Source of the DNA: Ancylobacter radicis
GTDB lineage: Bacteria; Pseudomonadota; Alphaproteobacteria; Rhizobiales; Xanthobacteraceae
DNA: 64,000 nt
Assembly: GCF_018449475.1 (NCBI RefSeq)
Contig: NZ_JAHCQH010000014.1
Location: 186,001 to 250,000, forward strand
Direction: 5' to 3'
Every line of letters begins with the position of its first letter. Position 1 is the stretch's first letter. The notes beneath the pieces were generated by a model. It did no database searches, was not told where the DNA came from, and saw only the letters and a program-made list of their open reading frames with translations. This document shows positions 8,682 through 19,120 of the stretch, one piece after another. The position numbers and the translations under genes were made by a program.

Positions 8682-9746
8682 ATGAGCGATCCCGTTTTCC
8701 ATCCCGCCCCGACACCCGTCCGGCTGGCCGATATCGCGGCCGCTGTCGGCGCTGTCTTGCCCGAAGGCGTCGATGGCGAGCGCCTGATGTCCGGTGTTGC
8801 CTCTCTTGACGAGGCCGGGCCCGGCGATATCGCCTTCATGGATGGCCCGCGCCACGTGGGCGAATTGCAGGCCACGCGCGCGGGCGCCTGTCTGGTCTCC
8901 TCCCGTTTCGCCGCGCATGTGCCGGCTTCGACCGTCGCCCTTGTCGTGGCCAAGCCCTATCCCGCCTTTGTCGCCATCGCCCGGCAACTCCATGCCGCGA
9001 CGCTGCGTCCCGGCTCGGCCTTTGGCGCGACGGGTGTCGCCGCCAGCGCCATGGTGCACCCGCAAGCCCGGCTGGAAGCTGATGTGACGGTTGATCCCGG
9101 CGCGGTCGTCGGCCCCGGTGCCGAGATCGGCAGCGGCACGGTTGTGGCCGCGGGCGCGGTGATCGGACCCGGCGTGCGGATCGGACGAAACTGCTCGATC
9201 GGGGCTGGAGCGAGCATTCAGCACACGCTATTGGGTGATCGCGTGATCGTCCACCCCGGCGCCCGCATCGGTCAGGACGGCTTCGGCTATCTCGGCGGCG
9301 CCAAGGGGCATGCCAAGGTGCCGCAGATCAAGCGGGTGATCCTTCAGGACGATGTGGAGATCGGCGCGGGAACCGCAATCGATCGCGGCGGCCTGCGCGA
9401 CACGGTGATCGGCGAGGGCAGCAAGATCGACAATCTGGTGCAGATCGCCCACAACGTGGTCATCGGCCGCCATTGCATCGTGGTGTCACAGACCGGGATT
9501 GCCGGCAGCGCGACGCTGGGGGATTTCGTGATGCTGGGCGGGCAGGTCGGCGTCATCGGCCATGTGACGATCGGCGACGGCGCGCGTATCGCCGCCACGA
9601 GCAATGTGAAGGACGACGTGCCGCCCGGCGTGGAGTGGGGAGGGTCCCCGGCCAAGCCGATGCGGGAGTGGTTCCGCGAGGTCATGGCCGTTCAGCGCCT
9701 GGCGCGCGGTGAGCGCCCCGCGACCGGGCGTCAGGAAGGGCAGTAA
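8682..9746 (+). CDS. lpxD: UDP-3-O-(3-hydroxyacyl)glucosamine N-acyltransferase
   Basis: Third step of lipid A synthesis: N-acylation of UDP-3-O-acyl-glucosamine by hydroxyacyl-ACP in the cytoplasm. The 354 aa protein has an N-terminal uridine-binding domain (to about residue 105), then a long left-handed beta-helix of hexapeptide repeats ([20 protein letters not shown] and on). The stretch [12 protein letters not shown] carries the catalytic His region. It ends in a helical tail ([20 protein letters not shown]). fabZ starts 4 bases after its stop. Confidence 0.97.
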   Translation: MSDPVFHPAPTPVRLADIAAAVGAVLPEGVDGERLMSGVASLDEAGPGDIAFMDGPRHVGELQATRAGACLVSSRFAAHVPASTVALVVAKPYPAFVAIARQLHAATLRPGSAFGATGVAASAMVHPQARLEADVTVDPGAVVGPGAEIGSGTVVAAGAVIGPGVRIGRNCSIGAGASIQHTLLGDRVIVHPGARIGQDGFGYLGGAKGHAKVPQIKRVILQDDVEIGAGTAIDRGGLRDTVIGEGSKIDNLVQIAHNVVIGRHCIVVSQTGIAGSATLGDFVMLGGQVGVIGHVTIGDGARIAATSNVKDDVPPGVEWGGSPAKPMREWFREVMAVQRLARGERPATGRQEGQ

Positions 9747-9750
9747 GAGA

Positions 9751-10233
9751 ATGGACGTTCAGACCGACACCAAAGCGGCTGCGCTCGGCTCCGCCGATAT
9801 CCTGCGCATCCTTGCGGCGCTGCCGCATCGCTACCCGTTTCTGATGGTCGACAAGATCATCAACATCGATGGCGACAAGAGCGCCATCGGCATCAAGAAC
9901 GTCTCCGCCAATGAGCCGCATTTCCAGGGCCATTTTCCGGACAATCCGGTGATGCCCGGCGTGCTGATCCTCGAAGGCATGGCGCAGACCGCGGGCACGA
10001 TCTGCCTGCTGGGCCGGCCCGACGATGGCGCGCCCTCGCTGGTCTATTTCATGACCATCGACAAGGCGAAATTCCGCAAACCCGTCGTGCCGGGCGATGT
10101 GCTCGAATACCACATGACGCAGATATCCAAGCGCCGCAACATGTGGTGGTTTCGCGGCGAGGCGAAGGTCGACGGCCAGCTCGTCGCCGAGGCCGATGTA
10201 GGGGCGATGATCGCCCGAGAGGCACAGAAGTAA
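9751..10233 (+). CDS. fabZ: 3-hydroxyacyl-ACP dehydratase FabZ
   Basis: Dehydrates 3-hydroxyacyl-ACP in fatty-acid elongation and so competes with LpxA/LpxD for the same substrate. The hot-dog fold is recognised by [13 protein letters not shown] (catalytic His) and [20 protein letters not shown] (catalytic Glu region). Length is 160 aa from ATG 9751, preceded by GGAAGGGCAGTAAGAGA. An in-frame ATG at 9709 lies inside lpxD and would add an unconserved tail. Its TAA overlaps the lpxA ATG by one base (TAATG). Confidence 0.97.
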   Translation: MDVQTDTKAAALGSADILRILAALPHRYPFLMVDKIINIDGDKSAIGIKNVSANEPHFQGHFPDNPVMPGVLILEGMAQTAGTICLLGRPDDGAPSLVYFMTIDKAKFRKPVVPGDVLEYHMTQISKRRNMWWFRGEAKVDGQLVAEADVGAMIAREAQK

Positions 10234-11066
10234 TGAGCGTTTCTTCCGTGAAGATCGATCCCACCGCGCGGGTCGAGGACGGTGCCGTCCTCGGTGAAGG
10301 GGTCGAGATCGGGCCGTTCTGCACCGTGGGTGCCAATGTCGTGCTCGGGGCCGGGGTGAAGCTCATCTCGCATGTGGCGATTGCCGGCCATACCACGATC
10401 GGCGACGATAGCGTCGTCTATCCCTTCGCCGCGCTAGGCTTCCCGCCGCAGTCCTATCATTACAAGGGCGAGCCGAGCCGGCTGCTGATCGGCCGCAACT
10501 GCATCATCCGCGAACATGTGACGATGAATCTCGGCACCGCCGGCGGCCACATGGAAACGGTGGTCGGCGAAGGCTGCATGTTCATGACCGCCAGCCATGT
10601 GGCGCATGACTGCATCATCGGCAATCGCGTGATCTTCGCCAACAATGCCACGATCGCCGGCCATGTCACGGTCGGCGACAATGTGTTCATCGGCGGGCTC
10701 GCGGCCGTGCACCAGTTCACCCGCATCGGCGAAGGCGCGATGGTCGGGGGCATGTGCGGCGTGCATTTCGACATCATCCCCTTCGGGCTGATGATGGAGG
10801 GCCATCCGGGCCTGCGCTCGCTCAACTATACCGGGCTGAAGCGTCGCGGCCTGTCGCTGGTTCAGCGGCGTGAACTGCAGACGGCTTATCGCGAACTGTT
10901 CTATGGCATGGGCACGCTTGCCGAGCGCGCCTCTCGCGTGGCCGAGCGTTTTGCCGATAATGCCCATGTCATGCTGATCGTCGACTTCGTGCGCAGCGTC
11001 GGCAAGCGTCGGCTGACCGTTCCCATCGATGCGGCCGACCATGTCGTCGAGCCCGCAGGCGTCTAG
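10233..11066 (+). CDS. lpxA: Acyl-[ACP]--UDP-N-acetylglucosamine O-acyltransferase
   Basis: First step of lipid A synthesis: transfer of a 3-hydroxyacyl chain from ACP to UDP-GlcNAc. The 277 aa protein is a left-handed beta-helix of hexapeptide repeats (VKIDPTARVEDGAVLGEGVE). FMTASHVAHDCIIGNRVI holds the catalytic His, and GMCGVHFDIIPFGLMMEG leads into the C-terminal helical domain. The start ATG overlaps the fabZ stop, which implies coupled translation. Its 3' end overlaps the lpxI start by 26 bases. Confidence 0.97.
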   Translation: MSVSSVKIDPTARVEDGAVLGEGVEIGPFCTVGANVVLGAGVKLISHVAIAGHTTIGDDSVVYPFAALGFPPQSYHYKGEPSRLLIGRNCIIREHVTMNLGTAGGHMETVVGEGCMFMTASHVAHDCIIGNRVIFANNATIAGHVTVGDNVFIGGLAAVHQFTRIGEGAMVGGMCGVHFDIIPFGLMMEGHPGLRSLNYTGLKRRGLSLVQRRELQTAYRELFYGMGTLAERASRVAERFADNAHVMLIVDFVRSVGKRRLTVPIDAADHVVEPAGV

Positions 11067-11925
11067 GCACGCTCACGCCTCAGGTCCCCTCGCCATCATC
11101 TGCGGTGGGGGCGCCTTTCCGCTAGCGGTCGCGCAGGCCGCGCGGCGGGCGGGGCGCGAGGTGGTGCTGTTCCCGGTGCGCGGCTTTGCCGGCGCGGAGG
11201 TCGAGGCCTGGCCGCATGTGTGGATCGCGATCGGCCGCTTCGGGCGGCTCACCAGCGAGATGCGCCGGCTTGGCTGCCGGGATGTCGTGTTCATCGGCAA
11301 TGTGCTGCGCCCCCGCCTTCGTGACATCCGCCTTGACTGGACGACGCTGATGCTGCTGCCGCGCGTGGTCAGCATCATGCGCGGCGGGGATGATCATCTG
11401 CTTTCCGGCCTCGGCCGCATTTTCGAGGACGCGGGATTCCGCCTGCTCGGCGCTCATGAGGTGGCACCGGAAATTCTCATGCCGGCCGGCCAGCTCGGCG
11501 CCGTGGCGGCGACGCGCGAGGAGCTTGAGGATATCGAGGTCGGCCGTCAGGTTCTCGAGATCACCGGCCCGCTCGATATCGGGCAGGGGCTAGTGGTGAT
11601 GAACCGCCATGTCGTGGCCATGGAGGCGGCGGAAGGCACGGACCTGATGCTGGCCCGCGTCGCCGAACTGCGCGCCAATGGGCGGATACGCCGGGCGCCG
11701 CGCTGTGGTGTTCTCGTGAAGCTACCCAAGGCCGGGCAGGACCGTCGGCTCGATATGCCCTCGCTGGGCGTGCGCACGGCGGAGGGGGCCGCGCGCGCCG
11801 GCCTCGCCGGCATCGCGGTGGAGGCCGGCGGCGTCATCGTCGCTGATCTCGCCGAGATCGTCCGCAAGGCCGATGAGGCCGGGCTGTTCATCCATGGTCT
11901 CGCGCCGCGCGGGAGAGCATCGTGA
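11041..11925 (+). CDS. lpxI: UDP-2,3-diacylglucosamine diphosphatase LpxI
   Basis: Hydrolyses UDP-2,3-diacylglucosamine to lipid X and UMP. LpxI (former DUF1009) replaces LpxH in alphaproteobacteria. The 294 aa protein shows LAIICGGGAFPLAVAQAA at the start, GRFGRLTSEMRRLGCRDVVF, and the C-terminal domain with TDLMLARVAEL, GVLVKLPKAGQDRRLDMPSL and GLAGIAVEAGGVIV. I chose ATG 11041 (MSSSPQA); an ATG at 11029 is possible. Both overlap lpxA. lpxB follows with a GTGA overlap. Confidence 0.94.
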   Translation: MSSSPQASRHAHASGPLAIICGGGAFPLAVAQAARRAGREVVLFPVRGFAGAEVEAWPHVWIAIGRFGRLTSEMRRLGCRDVVFIGNVLRPRLRDIRLDWTTLMLLPRVVSIMRGGDDHLLSGLGRIFEDAGFRLLGAHEVAPEILMPAGQLGAVAATREELEDIEVGRQVLEITGPLDIGQGLVVMNRHVVAMEAAEGTDLMLARVAELRANGRIRRAPRCGVLVKLPKAGQDRRLDMPSLGVRTAEGAARAGLAGIAVEAGGVIVADLAEIVRKADEAGLFIHGLAPRGRAS

Positions 11926-13124
11926 CGGCTGTTCCCGGTACGGGTGCGACGCTTCCACCGCTGGACGTCTTTCTGGTGGCTGGAGAGGAATCGGGCGATG
12001 TGCTCGGCGCCGGTCTCATGGCCGCCCTGGCCGAGATGGTTCCCACGGTGCGTTTCCGGGGGGTCGGCGGCAGTCGCATGCAGGCGGCGGGGCTAGCCTC
12101 GTTCTTTCCCATGGAAGACATCACCGCCATGGGCTTCGCGCAGGTCATTGCCGGCCTGCCGCGCATCCTGCGACGGATGAGCGAGACGGTCGACGCGATC
12201 GTCGCCGCGCCGCCGGACGTTCTGGTGCTGGTCGACGCGCCCGATTTTACCCATCGCGTGGCCCGCCGCGTGCGCCGGAAGCTGCCCCACCTGCCGATCG
12301 TGAAATATGTGGCGCCGACCGTCTGGGTCTGGCGTCCCGGCCGGGCCCGCGCGATGGCCCCGGATATTGACCGCGTGCTCGCCGTCCTGCCCTTCGAGCC
12401 GCAGGTCATGGCGGAACTGGGCGGTCCGCCGACCACCTATGTCGGCCATCCGCTGATGGCGATGCTGGGGGATCTGCGGCCGGATGCGCTGGAATCGGCC
12501 CGCCGCGCCGCCTTTCCGCCCGTCGTGCTTGTGCTGCCCGGTAGCCGCCGCTCGGAGCTCGCCCGGCTGGGTGGTGCCTTTGGCGAGGTGCTGGAGCGTT
12601 TGCAGCAGCGCCTGCCGCATACCGAGTTCGTCCTGCCGACACTGTCGAGCCGCCTCACAGAAGCGCAGGCCATGGTGGCGGGCTGGAAGGTGCGGCCCCG
12701 CATCGTCGTCGATGAGGCCAGGAAATACGCGGCCTTCCGGATGGCGCGGGCCGCGCTCGCCGCATCGGGCACGGTGACGCTGGAACTCGCGCTGGCCGGC
12801 ATTCCGACGGTTGCGGCCTATAAGGTGCCATGGCTGGAGGGCCACATCGCGCCCTATCTGCTGAAGGTGACGACGGCCATCCTGCCGAACCTCATCCTCA
12901 ACGAGAAGGCGGTGCCGGAATATCTGCAATGGCACATCGACCCGCCCGCCATGGCCGAGCAACTGGCGCGGCTGATCGAGGGAGGGCCGGAACGTGCCGC
13001 CCAGCTCGCGGCCTTCGCGCGGCTCGATCAGGTGATGGGCGCCGATGGCGCGCCTCCCGGCCAGCGTGCGGCACGGGCCGTGCTGGATGTGCTCGCACGC
13101 GCGCCGCGCGTCTCCCGCTCATGA
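11922..13124 (+). CDS. lpxB: Lipid-A-disaccharide synthase
   Basis: Joins UDP-2,3-diacylglucosamine and lipid X to the lipid A disaccharide; GT19 family, peripheral on the inner membrane. The 400 aa protein shows FLVAGEESGDVLGAGLMAAL, FRGVGGSRMQAAGL, VLVDAPDFTHRVARRVRR, VKYVAPTVWVWRPGRA, and the C-terminal ALAASGTVTLELALAGIPTV. The start is a GTG overlapping the lpxI stop (GTGA), with GGGAGAG just upstream. It is the last gene of the (+) envelope block. The stop codon directly abuts the gltA terminator. Confidence 0.97.
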   Translation: MTAVPGTGATLPPLDVFLVAGEESGDVLGAGLMAALAEMVPTVRFRGVGGSRMQAAGLASFFPMEDITAMGFAQVIAGLPRILRRMSETVDAIVAAPPDVLVLVDAPDFTHRVARRVRRKLPHLPIVKYVAPTVWVWRPGRARAMAPDIDRVLAVLPFEPQVMAELGGPPTTYVGHPLMAMLGDLRPDALESARRAAFPPVVLVLPGSRRSELARLGGAFGEVLERLQQRLPHTEFVLPTLSSRLTEAQAMVAGWKVRPRIVVDEARKYAAFRMARAALAASGTVTLELALAGIPTVAAYKVPWLEGHIAPYLLKVTTAILPNLILNEKAVPEYLQWHIDPPAMAEQLARLIEGGPERAAQLAAFARLDQVMGADGAPPGQRAARAVLDVLARAPRVSRS

Positions 13125-13154
13125 AAAACCCCGTCTTCCGGATGGAAGACGGGG
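13124..13154 (-). terminator. Rho-independent terminator of gltA, abutting lpxB
   Basis: CCCCGTCTTCC (13129-13139) and GGAAGACGGGG (13144-13154) form a perfect 11-bp stem with a 4-base loop. On the minus strand the stem is followed by TTTTT (complement of 13124-13128), so it is a proper terminator for gltA, 69 bases past its stop codon. On the plus strand the same stem begins 4 bases after the lpxB stop but has no T-run. It may still block read-through weakly. Confidence 0.85.
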
Positions 13155-13222
13155 CCTGATCATCTGATGTCGATCCGTGCCGCCAGCCACTCCCATGCGG
13201 GGTCGGCTGGCGGGCGCGCCGC

Positions 13223-14533
13223 TCACTTGCGGCGGGCGATCGGCACGTAGTCGCGCTGGGCGGCGCCGGTATAGAGCTGGCGCGGGCGGCCGATGCGCTG
13301 GCCCGGATCCTCGATCATCTCTTTCCACTGGCCGATCCAGCCCACGGTACGGGCGAGGGCGAACAGCACGGTGAACATGGAGGTCGGGAAGCCAAGCGCG
13401 CGCAGCGTGATGCCCGAGTAGAAATCGATGTTCGGGTAGAGCTTGCGCTCGACGAAATATTCGTCCTGCAGCGCGATGCGCTCCAGCTCAACGGCGATGT
13501 CGAGCAGCGGATCGTCCTTGATGCCAAGCTCGCCGAGAACTTCATGGCAGGTCTTCTGCATGATCTTGGCGCGCGGGTCGTAATTCTTGTAGACGCGATG
13601 GCCGAAGCCCATCAGGCGGAACGGATCGTTCTTGTCCTTGGCGCGCTTGATATATTCGGGGATGCGGTCGACCGAGCCGATCTCGCCGAGCATCTTCAGC
13701 GCCGCCTCGTTGGCGCCGCCATGGGCCGGGCCCCACAGGCAGGCGATGCCGGCGGCGATGCAGGCGAAGGGGTTGGCGCCGGAGGAACCGGCGAGGCGAA
13801 CCGTCGAGGTCGAGGCATTCTGCTCGTGGTCGGCGTGCAGGATGAAGATCTTGTCGATGGCGCGGGAGAGCACCGGGTTCGCCTTGTATTCCTCGCAGGG
13901 TACCGAGAAGCACATGCGCAGGAAGTTCGAGGCGTAGTCGAGCTCGTTCTTCGGGTACACGAAGGGCTGGCCGATCGAATATTTGTAGGCCATGGCGGCC
14001 AGCGTCGGCATCTTCGCGATCATGCGGATCGAGGCGATCATCCGCTGCTGCGGGTCCGAAATGTCGGTGGAGTCGTGATAGAAGGCCGACATCGCGCCGA
14101 CCGAGGCCACCAGCACCGCCATCGGGTGCGCGTCGCGACGGAAGCCGTGGAAGAAGCGGCTCATCTGCTCATGCACCATGGTGTGGCGCGTGACGCGGTA
14201 GTCGAAATCCGCCTTCTGGGCGGCGGTCGGCAGCTCCCCATAAAGGAGCAGGTAGCACGTCTCGAGGAAGTCGCCGCTCTCGGCCAGCTGCTCGATCGGA
14301 TAGCCGCGGTAAAGAAGAATGCCCTCGTCGCCGTCGATATAGGTGATCTGGCTTTCACAGGAGGCGGTCGAGGTGAAGCCCGGATCGTAGGTGAACATGC
14401 CGGTCTGGCCGTAGAGCTTGCCGATATCGACGACATCCGGCCCGATCGTGCCACTCAGCACGGGGAGGTCCCAGCTTGTCTCGCCAATGGTGAGTTTGGC
14501 GGTTTTGGCCGAAGTGCCGTTGATGGCGTCCAT
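13223..14533 (-). CDS. gltA: Citrate synthase
   Basis: Condenses oxaloacetate and acetyl-CoA to citrate, the TCA entry step; a type II hexameric enzyme. The 436 aa protein shows the citrate synthase signature [17 protein letters not shown], the His-containing [16 protein letters not shown], and the N-terminal [21 protein letters not shown] chose ATG 14533 ([20 protein letters not shown]), preceded by GGGAGACCAGC. The open frame runs further upstream to 14692 but that part is not citrate-synthase-like. gltX lies upstream on the same strand, 301 bases away. Confidence 0.97.
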   Translation of the reverse strand: MDAINGTSAKTAKLTIGETSWDLPVLSGTIGPDVVDIGKLYGQTGMFTYDPGFTSTASCESQITYIDGDEGILLYRGYPIEQLAESGDFLETCYLLLYGELPTAAQKADFDYRVTRHTMVHEQMSRFFHGFRRDAHPMAVLVASVGAMSAFYHDSTDISDPQQRMIASIRMIAKMPTLAAMAYKYSIGQPFVYPKNELDYASNFLRMCFSVPCEEYKANPVLSRAIDKIFILHADHEQNASTSTVRLAGSSGANPFACIAAGIACLWGPAHGGANEAALKMLGEIGSVDRIPEYIKRAKDKNDPFRLMGFGHRVYKNYDPRAKIMQKTCHEVLGELGIKDDPLLDIAVELERIALQDEYFVERKLYPNIDFYSGITLRALGFPTSMFTVLFALARTVGWIGQWKEMIEDPGQRIGRPRQLYTGAAQRDYVPIARRK

Positions 14534-14834
14534 GCTGGTCTCCCTAAGCATTTGAAACCGAAGGAACGGTGCACGATATGCCGGTGCCGCGTCGCGCTTT
14601 CGGCCGTTGGCTGGATGGCGGGGGCAAGCGGGCGGGTAAGGCCATGCCGCAGCCTGTGCAGGAGTCGTAACCGGTTCGCCCCCTGCTCGCAAGCGCAGCG
14701 AAGGACGTAATGCGCGGCGTCGGGAATCGTTGCTATACAGGGTTTTACTTATCTCGCAGGCGCGTCAGACCAGCCGCCGGATGGCGGCTGGAGCAAGCCT
14801 GCGGGGTCGCCTCAGGGGCTGCCCCGATGCCGTC
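14534..14834. other. Intergenic gltX-gltA, no gene seen
   Basis: This 301-base gap presumably holds the gltA promoter. On the minus strand a possible -10 TATAGC (complement around 14732) was seen without a good -35, so I do not call it. A hairpin, CCAGCCGCC (14770-14778) with GGCGGCTGG (14783-14791), has a perfect 9-bp stem with loop GGAT. It lies 44 bases after the gltX stop codon and could be its transcription end, although no T-run follows. Confidence 0.5.
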
Positions 14835-16271
14835 TCAGACGCCGGCGGAAACACCCGTCTGGTCGCCGAGGCGCGCCAGCGTCTCGGCCTTGCCGAGAAC
14901 CGCCAGCACGTCGAAAATGCCGGGCGAGGTGGTTCGTCCGGTCATGGCGGCGCGCAGCGGCTGGGCCAGCGCCCCGAGCTTGACCGCCTTCGCCTCCGCC
15001 ACCTCGCGCATGGCCGCCTCGGTGCTGGCCGCGCTCCAGTCCTCGACGCCCTGAAGCGCCTCGGCGGCGGCGACGAGAAGCTGCCGCGCGTCCGGGGTCA
15101 GAAGGGCCTTGGCCTTGTCTTCCAGCGCGAAGGGGCGCGACTTCCAGATATAGCCGGCGCTGTCGATCAGCTCGACCAGCGTCTTGGCACGCTCCTTGAG
15201 GCCCGGCATGGCGGCGATGAGCTGCGCCCGGCGCTCGGGGGTCAGTGCGGCGGCGATCGCGGCGCCATCAGGCAGATGCGGCAGCAGCGCGTCGAGCGCC
15301 GCCATCAGCTCCTCGTCGGGCGTCTGCCGCATATAGAGGCCGTTGATGCTTTCGAGCTTGGCGAAATCGAAGCGCGCCGCCGAGCGGCCGACGCGGTCGA
15401 GATCGAACAGCTCGCTCATTTCCTGCGTGGAGAAGATTTCCTGGTCGCCATGGCTCCAGCCGAGCCGCACCAGATAGTTGCGCAGCGCGGCGGGCAGGTA
15501 GCCCATGGCGCGATAGGCATCGACGCCGAGCGCGCCGTGGCGCTTGGAGAGCTTGGCGCCATCCGGCCCGTGAATGAGCGGGATATGCGCCATCTTCGGC
15601 ACATGCCAGCCAAGGGCGAGGTAGATCTGCGTCTGCCGCGCGGCATTGGTCAGATGGTCGTCGCCGCGGATGATGTGGGTGACGCCCATGTCGTGATCGT
15701 CCACCACGACCGAGAGCATGTAGGTCGGCGTGCCGTCCGAGCGCAGCAGGACGAGGTCGTCGAGATCCTTGTTGGGAATGACCACGCGGCCCTGCACGAG
15801 ATCGTCGATCACCGTCTCGCCCTCGGTCGGCGCCTTCAGGCGAAACACCGGCTTGCGGTCGGTCGGGTAATCCGAGGCCGGGCGGTCGCGCCAGCGCCCG
15901 TCATAGCGCGGCGGGCGACCTTCCTTGCGGGCGGTCTCGCGCATCTCCTCCAGCTCCTGCTGGGTGGCGAAGCAAGGGTAGGCGCGGCCGGCGGCGATCA
16001 TCTGCTCCACCGCCTCGCGGTGACGTTCGGCGCGGGCGAACTGGTAGATCACGTCGCCCGACCAGTCGATGCCGAGCCATTTCAGCCCGTCAATGATCGC
16101 GTCGATCGCCTCCGGCGTGGAACGCTGGCGGTCCGTGTCCTCGATGCGCAGCAGCATGGTGCCGCCCTTGGCACGGGCATAGAGCCAGTTGAACAGCGCG
16201 GTGCGGGCGCCGCCAATGTGCAGGAAGCCGGTAGGCGAGGGGGCGAAGCGGGTAATGACGGTCTCGGACAT
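14835..16271 (-). CDS. gltX: Glutamate--tRNA ligase
   Basis: Charges tRNA(Glu) with glutamate; in alphaproteobacteria often also tRNA(Gln), which is then amidated. The 478 aa protein has the class I HIGH-type motif in [19 protein letters not shown] and the KMSKS-type motif as [26 protein letters not shown] follows the first motif as in GluRS. The ATG (16271) is the natural family N-terminus ([15 protein letters not shown]). It points away from comEC and toward gltA. Many relatives carry two gltX genes; which copy this is cannot be told here. Confidence 0.96.
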   Translation of the reverse strand: MSETVITRFAPSPTGFLHIGGARTALFNWLYARAKGGTMLLRIEDTDRQRSTPEAIDAIIDGLKWLGIDWSGDVIYQFARAERHREAVEQMIAAGRAYPCFATQQELEEMRETARKEGRPPRYDGRWRDRPASDYPTDRKPVFRLKAPTEGETVIDDLVQGRVVIPNKDLDDLVLLRSDGTPTYMLSVVVDDHDMGVTHIIRGDDHLTNAARQTQIYLALGWHVPKMAHIPLIHGPDGAKLSKRHGALGVDAYRAMGYLPAALRNYLVRLGWSHGDQEIFSTQEMSELFDLDRVGRSAARFDFAKLESINGLYMRQTPDEELMAALDALLPHLPDGAAIAAALTPERRAQLIAAMPGLKERAKTLVELIDSAGYIWKSRPFALEDKAKALLTPDARQLLVAAAEALQGVEDWSAASTEAAMREVAEAKAVKLGALAQPLRAAMTGRTTSPGIFDVLAVLGKAETLARLGDQTGVSAGV

Positions 16272-16459
16272 GTCTCTTCCGTCTCACGTCGCCCGTATCG
16301 GACGACGGCAAAGCATGGCGGATGCGGAGGGTGCGTGTACCATAGCTCCCCGGCGTGGGAAATGGCGCCGGCCCCGGGGCTGCCATGCCAACGGGTCGGT
16401 GCCGCAACGCGGCGGGGCAGGGCGTGCAGGGCGCAGACGAGCCCCGTGCGGGGCGGCAG

Positions 16460-19120
16460 ATGGATGACGGCGACGTGCCGCGCCGCGGCGCCCGCGCGCG
16501 TGCCGTCGCTATTGCCGTGCCACGGCGCGCGGGCCTGCGCGGCATTGGCTGGTCCGGCGAGGCGCTCGGCGGGCTGGCGGGCGGGCTGGCCGGGGCGCTG
16601 GCGCGGGAAGTCGAGGACCGGCGCTTCTTCCTCTTCCTGCCGATCGCCTTTGCCACCGGCATCGCGCTCTATTTCGGCGCGCCGCAGGAGCCGCTGCCCT
16701 ATGCCGGCCTGCTGCCCGCCCTTGTGCTGGCCGGCCTTGCGATGCTCGCGCGCGAGCGGCCTCTGGCCTTCCATAGTCTTGTCCTTCTGGCGGCGATCGC
16801 GGCCGGCTTTGCTGTCGCGAGCCTGCAGGTGTAGCGCATCGCCCATCCCGTGCTGGCCGAGGCGGCGGAAGGGGTAGAGATCACCGGCTTCGTCGAGATG
16901 GCGGAGCAGCGCAGCCGTGGCAGCCGCATTACCCTTTATCTGACCTCCTTCGGCCGGCCCGGCATCACCGCGCCGGAGCGGGCGCGGGTGACGCTCGCCA
17001 GCCGGACACCGCCCAAGGTGGGTGAGCATGTGCGGGTGCGGGCGAGTCTGGCGCCGCCGCCGGGGCCGGCTTATCCGGGCGGGTTTGATTTCGGCCGGCT
17101 CGCCTGGTTCGAGGGCATCGGCGCTACCGGCTTTGCGCTCGGCCGTGCTGCGTCCGCCCCGACTTCCGCTCAGGCGCCGCCGGGGCTGGCGTTGAGCGCC
17201 TGGCTGGCGCAGGCGCGGGCGGCCATCGCCACGCGGATCCGGGCCAGCCTTCTGCCCCCGGCCGCGCCGGGCGGGCAAGCGGACACGAAGGCCGGGGAGG
17301 CGGCTATCGCTGTCGCGCTGGTGACGGGGCTGCGCGACGGCGTGCCGGAGGCGATCGAGGAGAGCATGCGCATCTCCGGCCTCTCGCATGTGCTCTCGAT
17401 TTCCGGCCTGCACATGGCGCTGGTGGCGACCGGCATGTTCTTCCTCGTGCGGGCCCTGCTGGCGCTCTCGCCCGATCTCGCGCTGCGCTTTCCCATCAAG
17501 AACTGGGCGGCGCTTCCCGCCGTGCTCGCCGCCACCTTCTATCTCGCTTTGTCAGGCGCCGAGGTGGCGACGCAGCGCGCCTATGTGATGACGCTGATCG
17601 TGCTGGCCGGAATCATCCTCGGACGGCCGGCGCTGACGCTGCGCACGCTCGCTCTCGCCGCCTTCACCGTGCTGGCGCTGACGCCCTGGGCGGTGCTCGA
17701 TCCCGGCGCGCAGATGTCCTTTGCCGCCACGCTGGCGCTGGTCGCCGCCTATGGACGGTGGGGCGGGTGGGTGCCGGCGCTCGCACCCGGCGGGGGGCGA
17801 CGCTGGCTCCATGCGCCCATGGTCTACCTCGCCGCGCTGGTGCTGACCTCGCTGGCGGCGGGGCTCGCGACCGCGCCTTTTGCCGCCTATCACTTCCAGC
17901 GCCTCGCCCCGCTGAGCCTGCTGGCCAATCTCGCGGCCATGCCGGTGGTGTCCTTCGTTGTGATGCCGGCGGGCCTTGCCGGCGCGCTGCTCATTCCCTT
18001 CGGCTGGGATGACCCCGCCTGGCGCCTCATGGGCTGGGGCATCGAATTGATGGTGGCGATTTCCCGCGCCGTCGCCGAGGTGCCCGGCGCTGATCGCGCC
18101 CTCGCGGCCCTACCGCTGGCGAGCCTGATCTGCTTCGCGCTGGCGCTCGCCGCGCTCTGCCTGCTGCGCAGCGGGCTGGTGATCGTCGCGCCCGTGCTCG
18201 CTCTCGCCGGGATCCTTCTCGCCCCCACGGCCTCACGACCCGATCTGCTGGTCGACCGCGAAGGGCGCACCGTGGCGGTGCGTCAGGCCGATGGGCGTCT
18301 TGCCGTCATGGGGGACCGTGATCGCGGTCTCGCGGGGCGCTTCGTGGTCGAGCAATGGCTGAGCGCCGAGGGCGATCGCGCCCGCCTTGACGATGCGGCG
18401 CTCACGCAGGCGGCACGCTGCGACCCACTGGGCTGCACGCTGCGCACGCCGCAGGGCGAGGTGATCGCGCTGTCGCGCCATCGCGACTCGCTGGAGGAGG
18501 ATTGCCGGCGCGCCGCCCTGCTCGTCACCACCGCCGCCCCGCCTTCCGACTGCGCCGCGCGCGTGCTGCGCATCGATCCGGCACGGCGGACCTCGGCGCT
18601 GGCGGTGTTTCGGGAGGAGCGAGCGACGGGGCGGTCCGCCGACGCTCCACCACCGAGCGGCTCCCGCGTGGGACCGGCACAGGAGGCCCTGGTCGCGCAT
18701 GGGCTGGTCCCGCATGGGCCGCAAATGGAGGCCGAAGGTGCGGAAACCGAGAGTCCGGGGGCCGAACATCAGCAGGCCAACCGCGCGGACCCCGCACCCG
18801 CCGACACCGAACGCGCCGGCCTGCCGCTCATCCCATTGGGGCGGGGACTTAATATCGGCGATGGTGGAGACGCACAGCCCGCGCTCGAACCCAACGCCAC
18901 CCCCGTGATCACCCGCAACTCTTACGGCGCTCTCTGGCGCGTTGTCGAAGCGCGCCCGGCGGAGGGCTCGCGCCCCTGGCTGCCACCGGCACGCCAGATA
19001 TCCGCCGAGCCGACCGCAGCCGCTTTACCCGCAGGCCGGGCCGGCAGCGTTTCGCCGCCTAGTCATATCGTCGACGCCGCGCGGGCCGGCGCCGTGTCGG
19101 ACAGCACAGAGGCTCAATAG
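16460..19120 (+). pseudogene. comEC: ComEC/Rec2-family DNA-uptake channel, broken by an in-frame TAG
   Basis: ComEC proteins form the inner-membrane channel for single-stranded DNA uptake. The N-terminal part (GEALGGLAGGLAGALAREVE, then FFLFLPIAFATGIALYFG) ends at TAG 16832-16834. The same frame continues at once with RIAHPVLAEAAEGVEITGFV, as expected inside ComEC. It then runs through a full Competence domain (RISGLSHVLSISGLHMALVA, SFAATLALVAAYGRWG) to 19120. No ribosome binding site precedes the first start after the stop (GTG 16850). The start is uncertain: ATG 16460 is chosen, 16385 and 16355 are in frame. The C-terminal 170 residues are low-complexity, and no metallo-beta-lactamase motif was seen. 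The 3' end overlaps lexA by 7 bases. A sequencing error would restore an 886-codon gene. Confidence 0.8.

Noticed and set aside
6289-8715. An 808-codon open frame opposite bamA
   Set aside because: Shadow of bamA codon usage; no family features, no ribosome binding site logic, and bamA is certain.
14730-16877. A 715-codon plus-strand frame opposite gltX
   Set aside because: Shadow of gltX; only its final part touches real comEC sequence and is in another frame.
16850-19120. Annotating the comEC part after the TAG as an independent gene starting at GTG 16850
   Set aside because: No ribosome binding site upstream and the first residues continue the upstream protein, so a broken gene explains it better.
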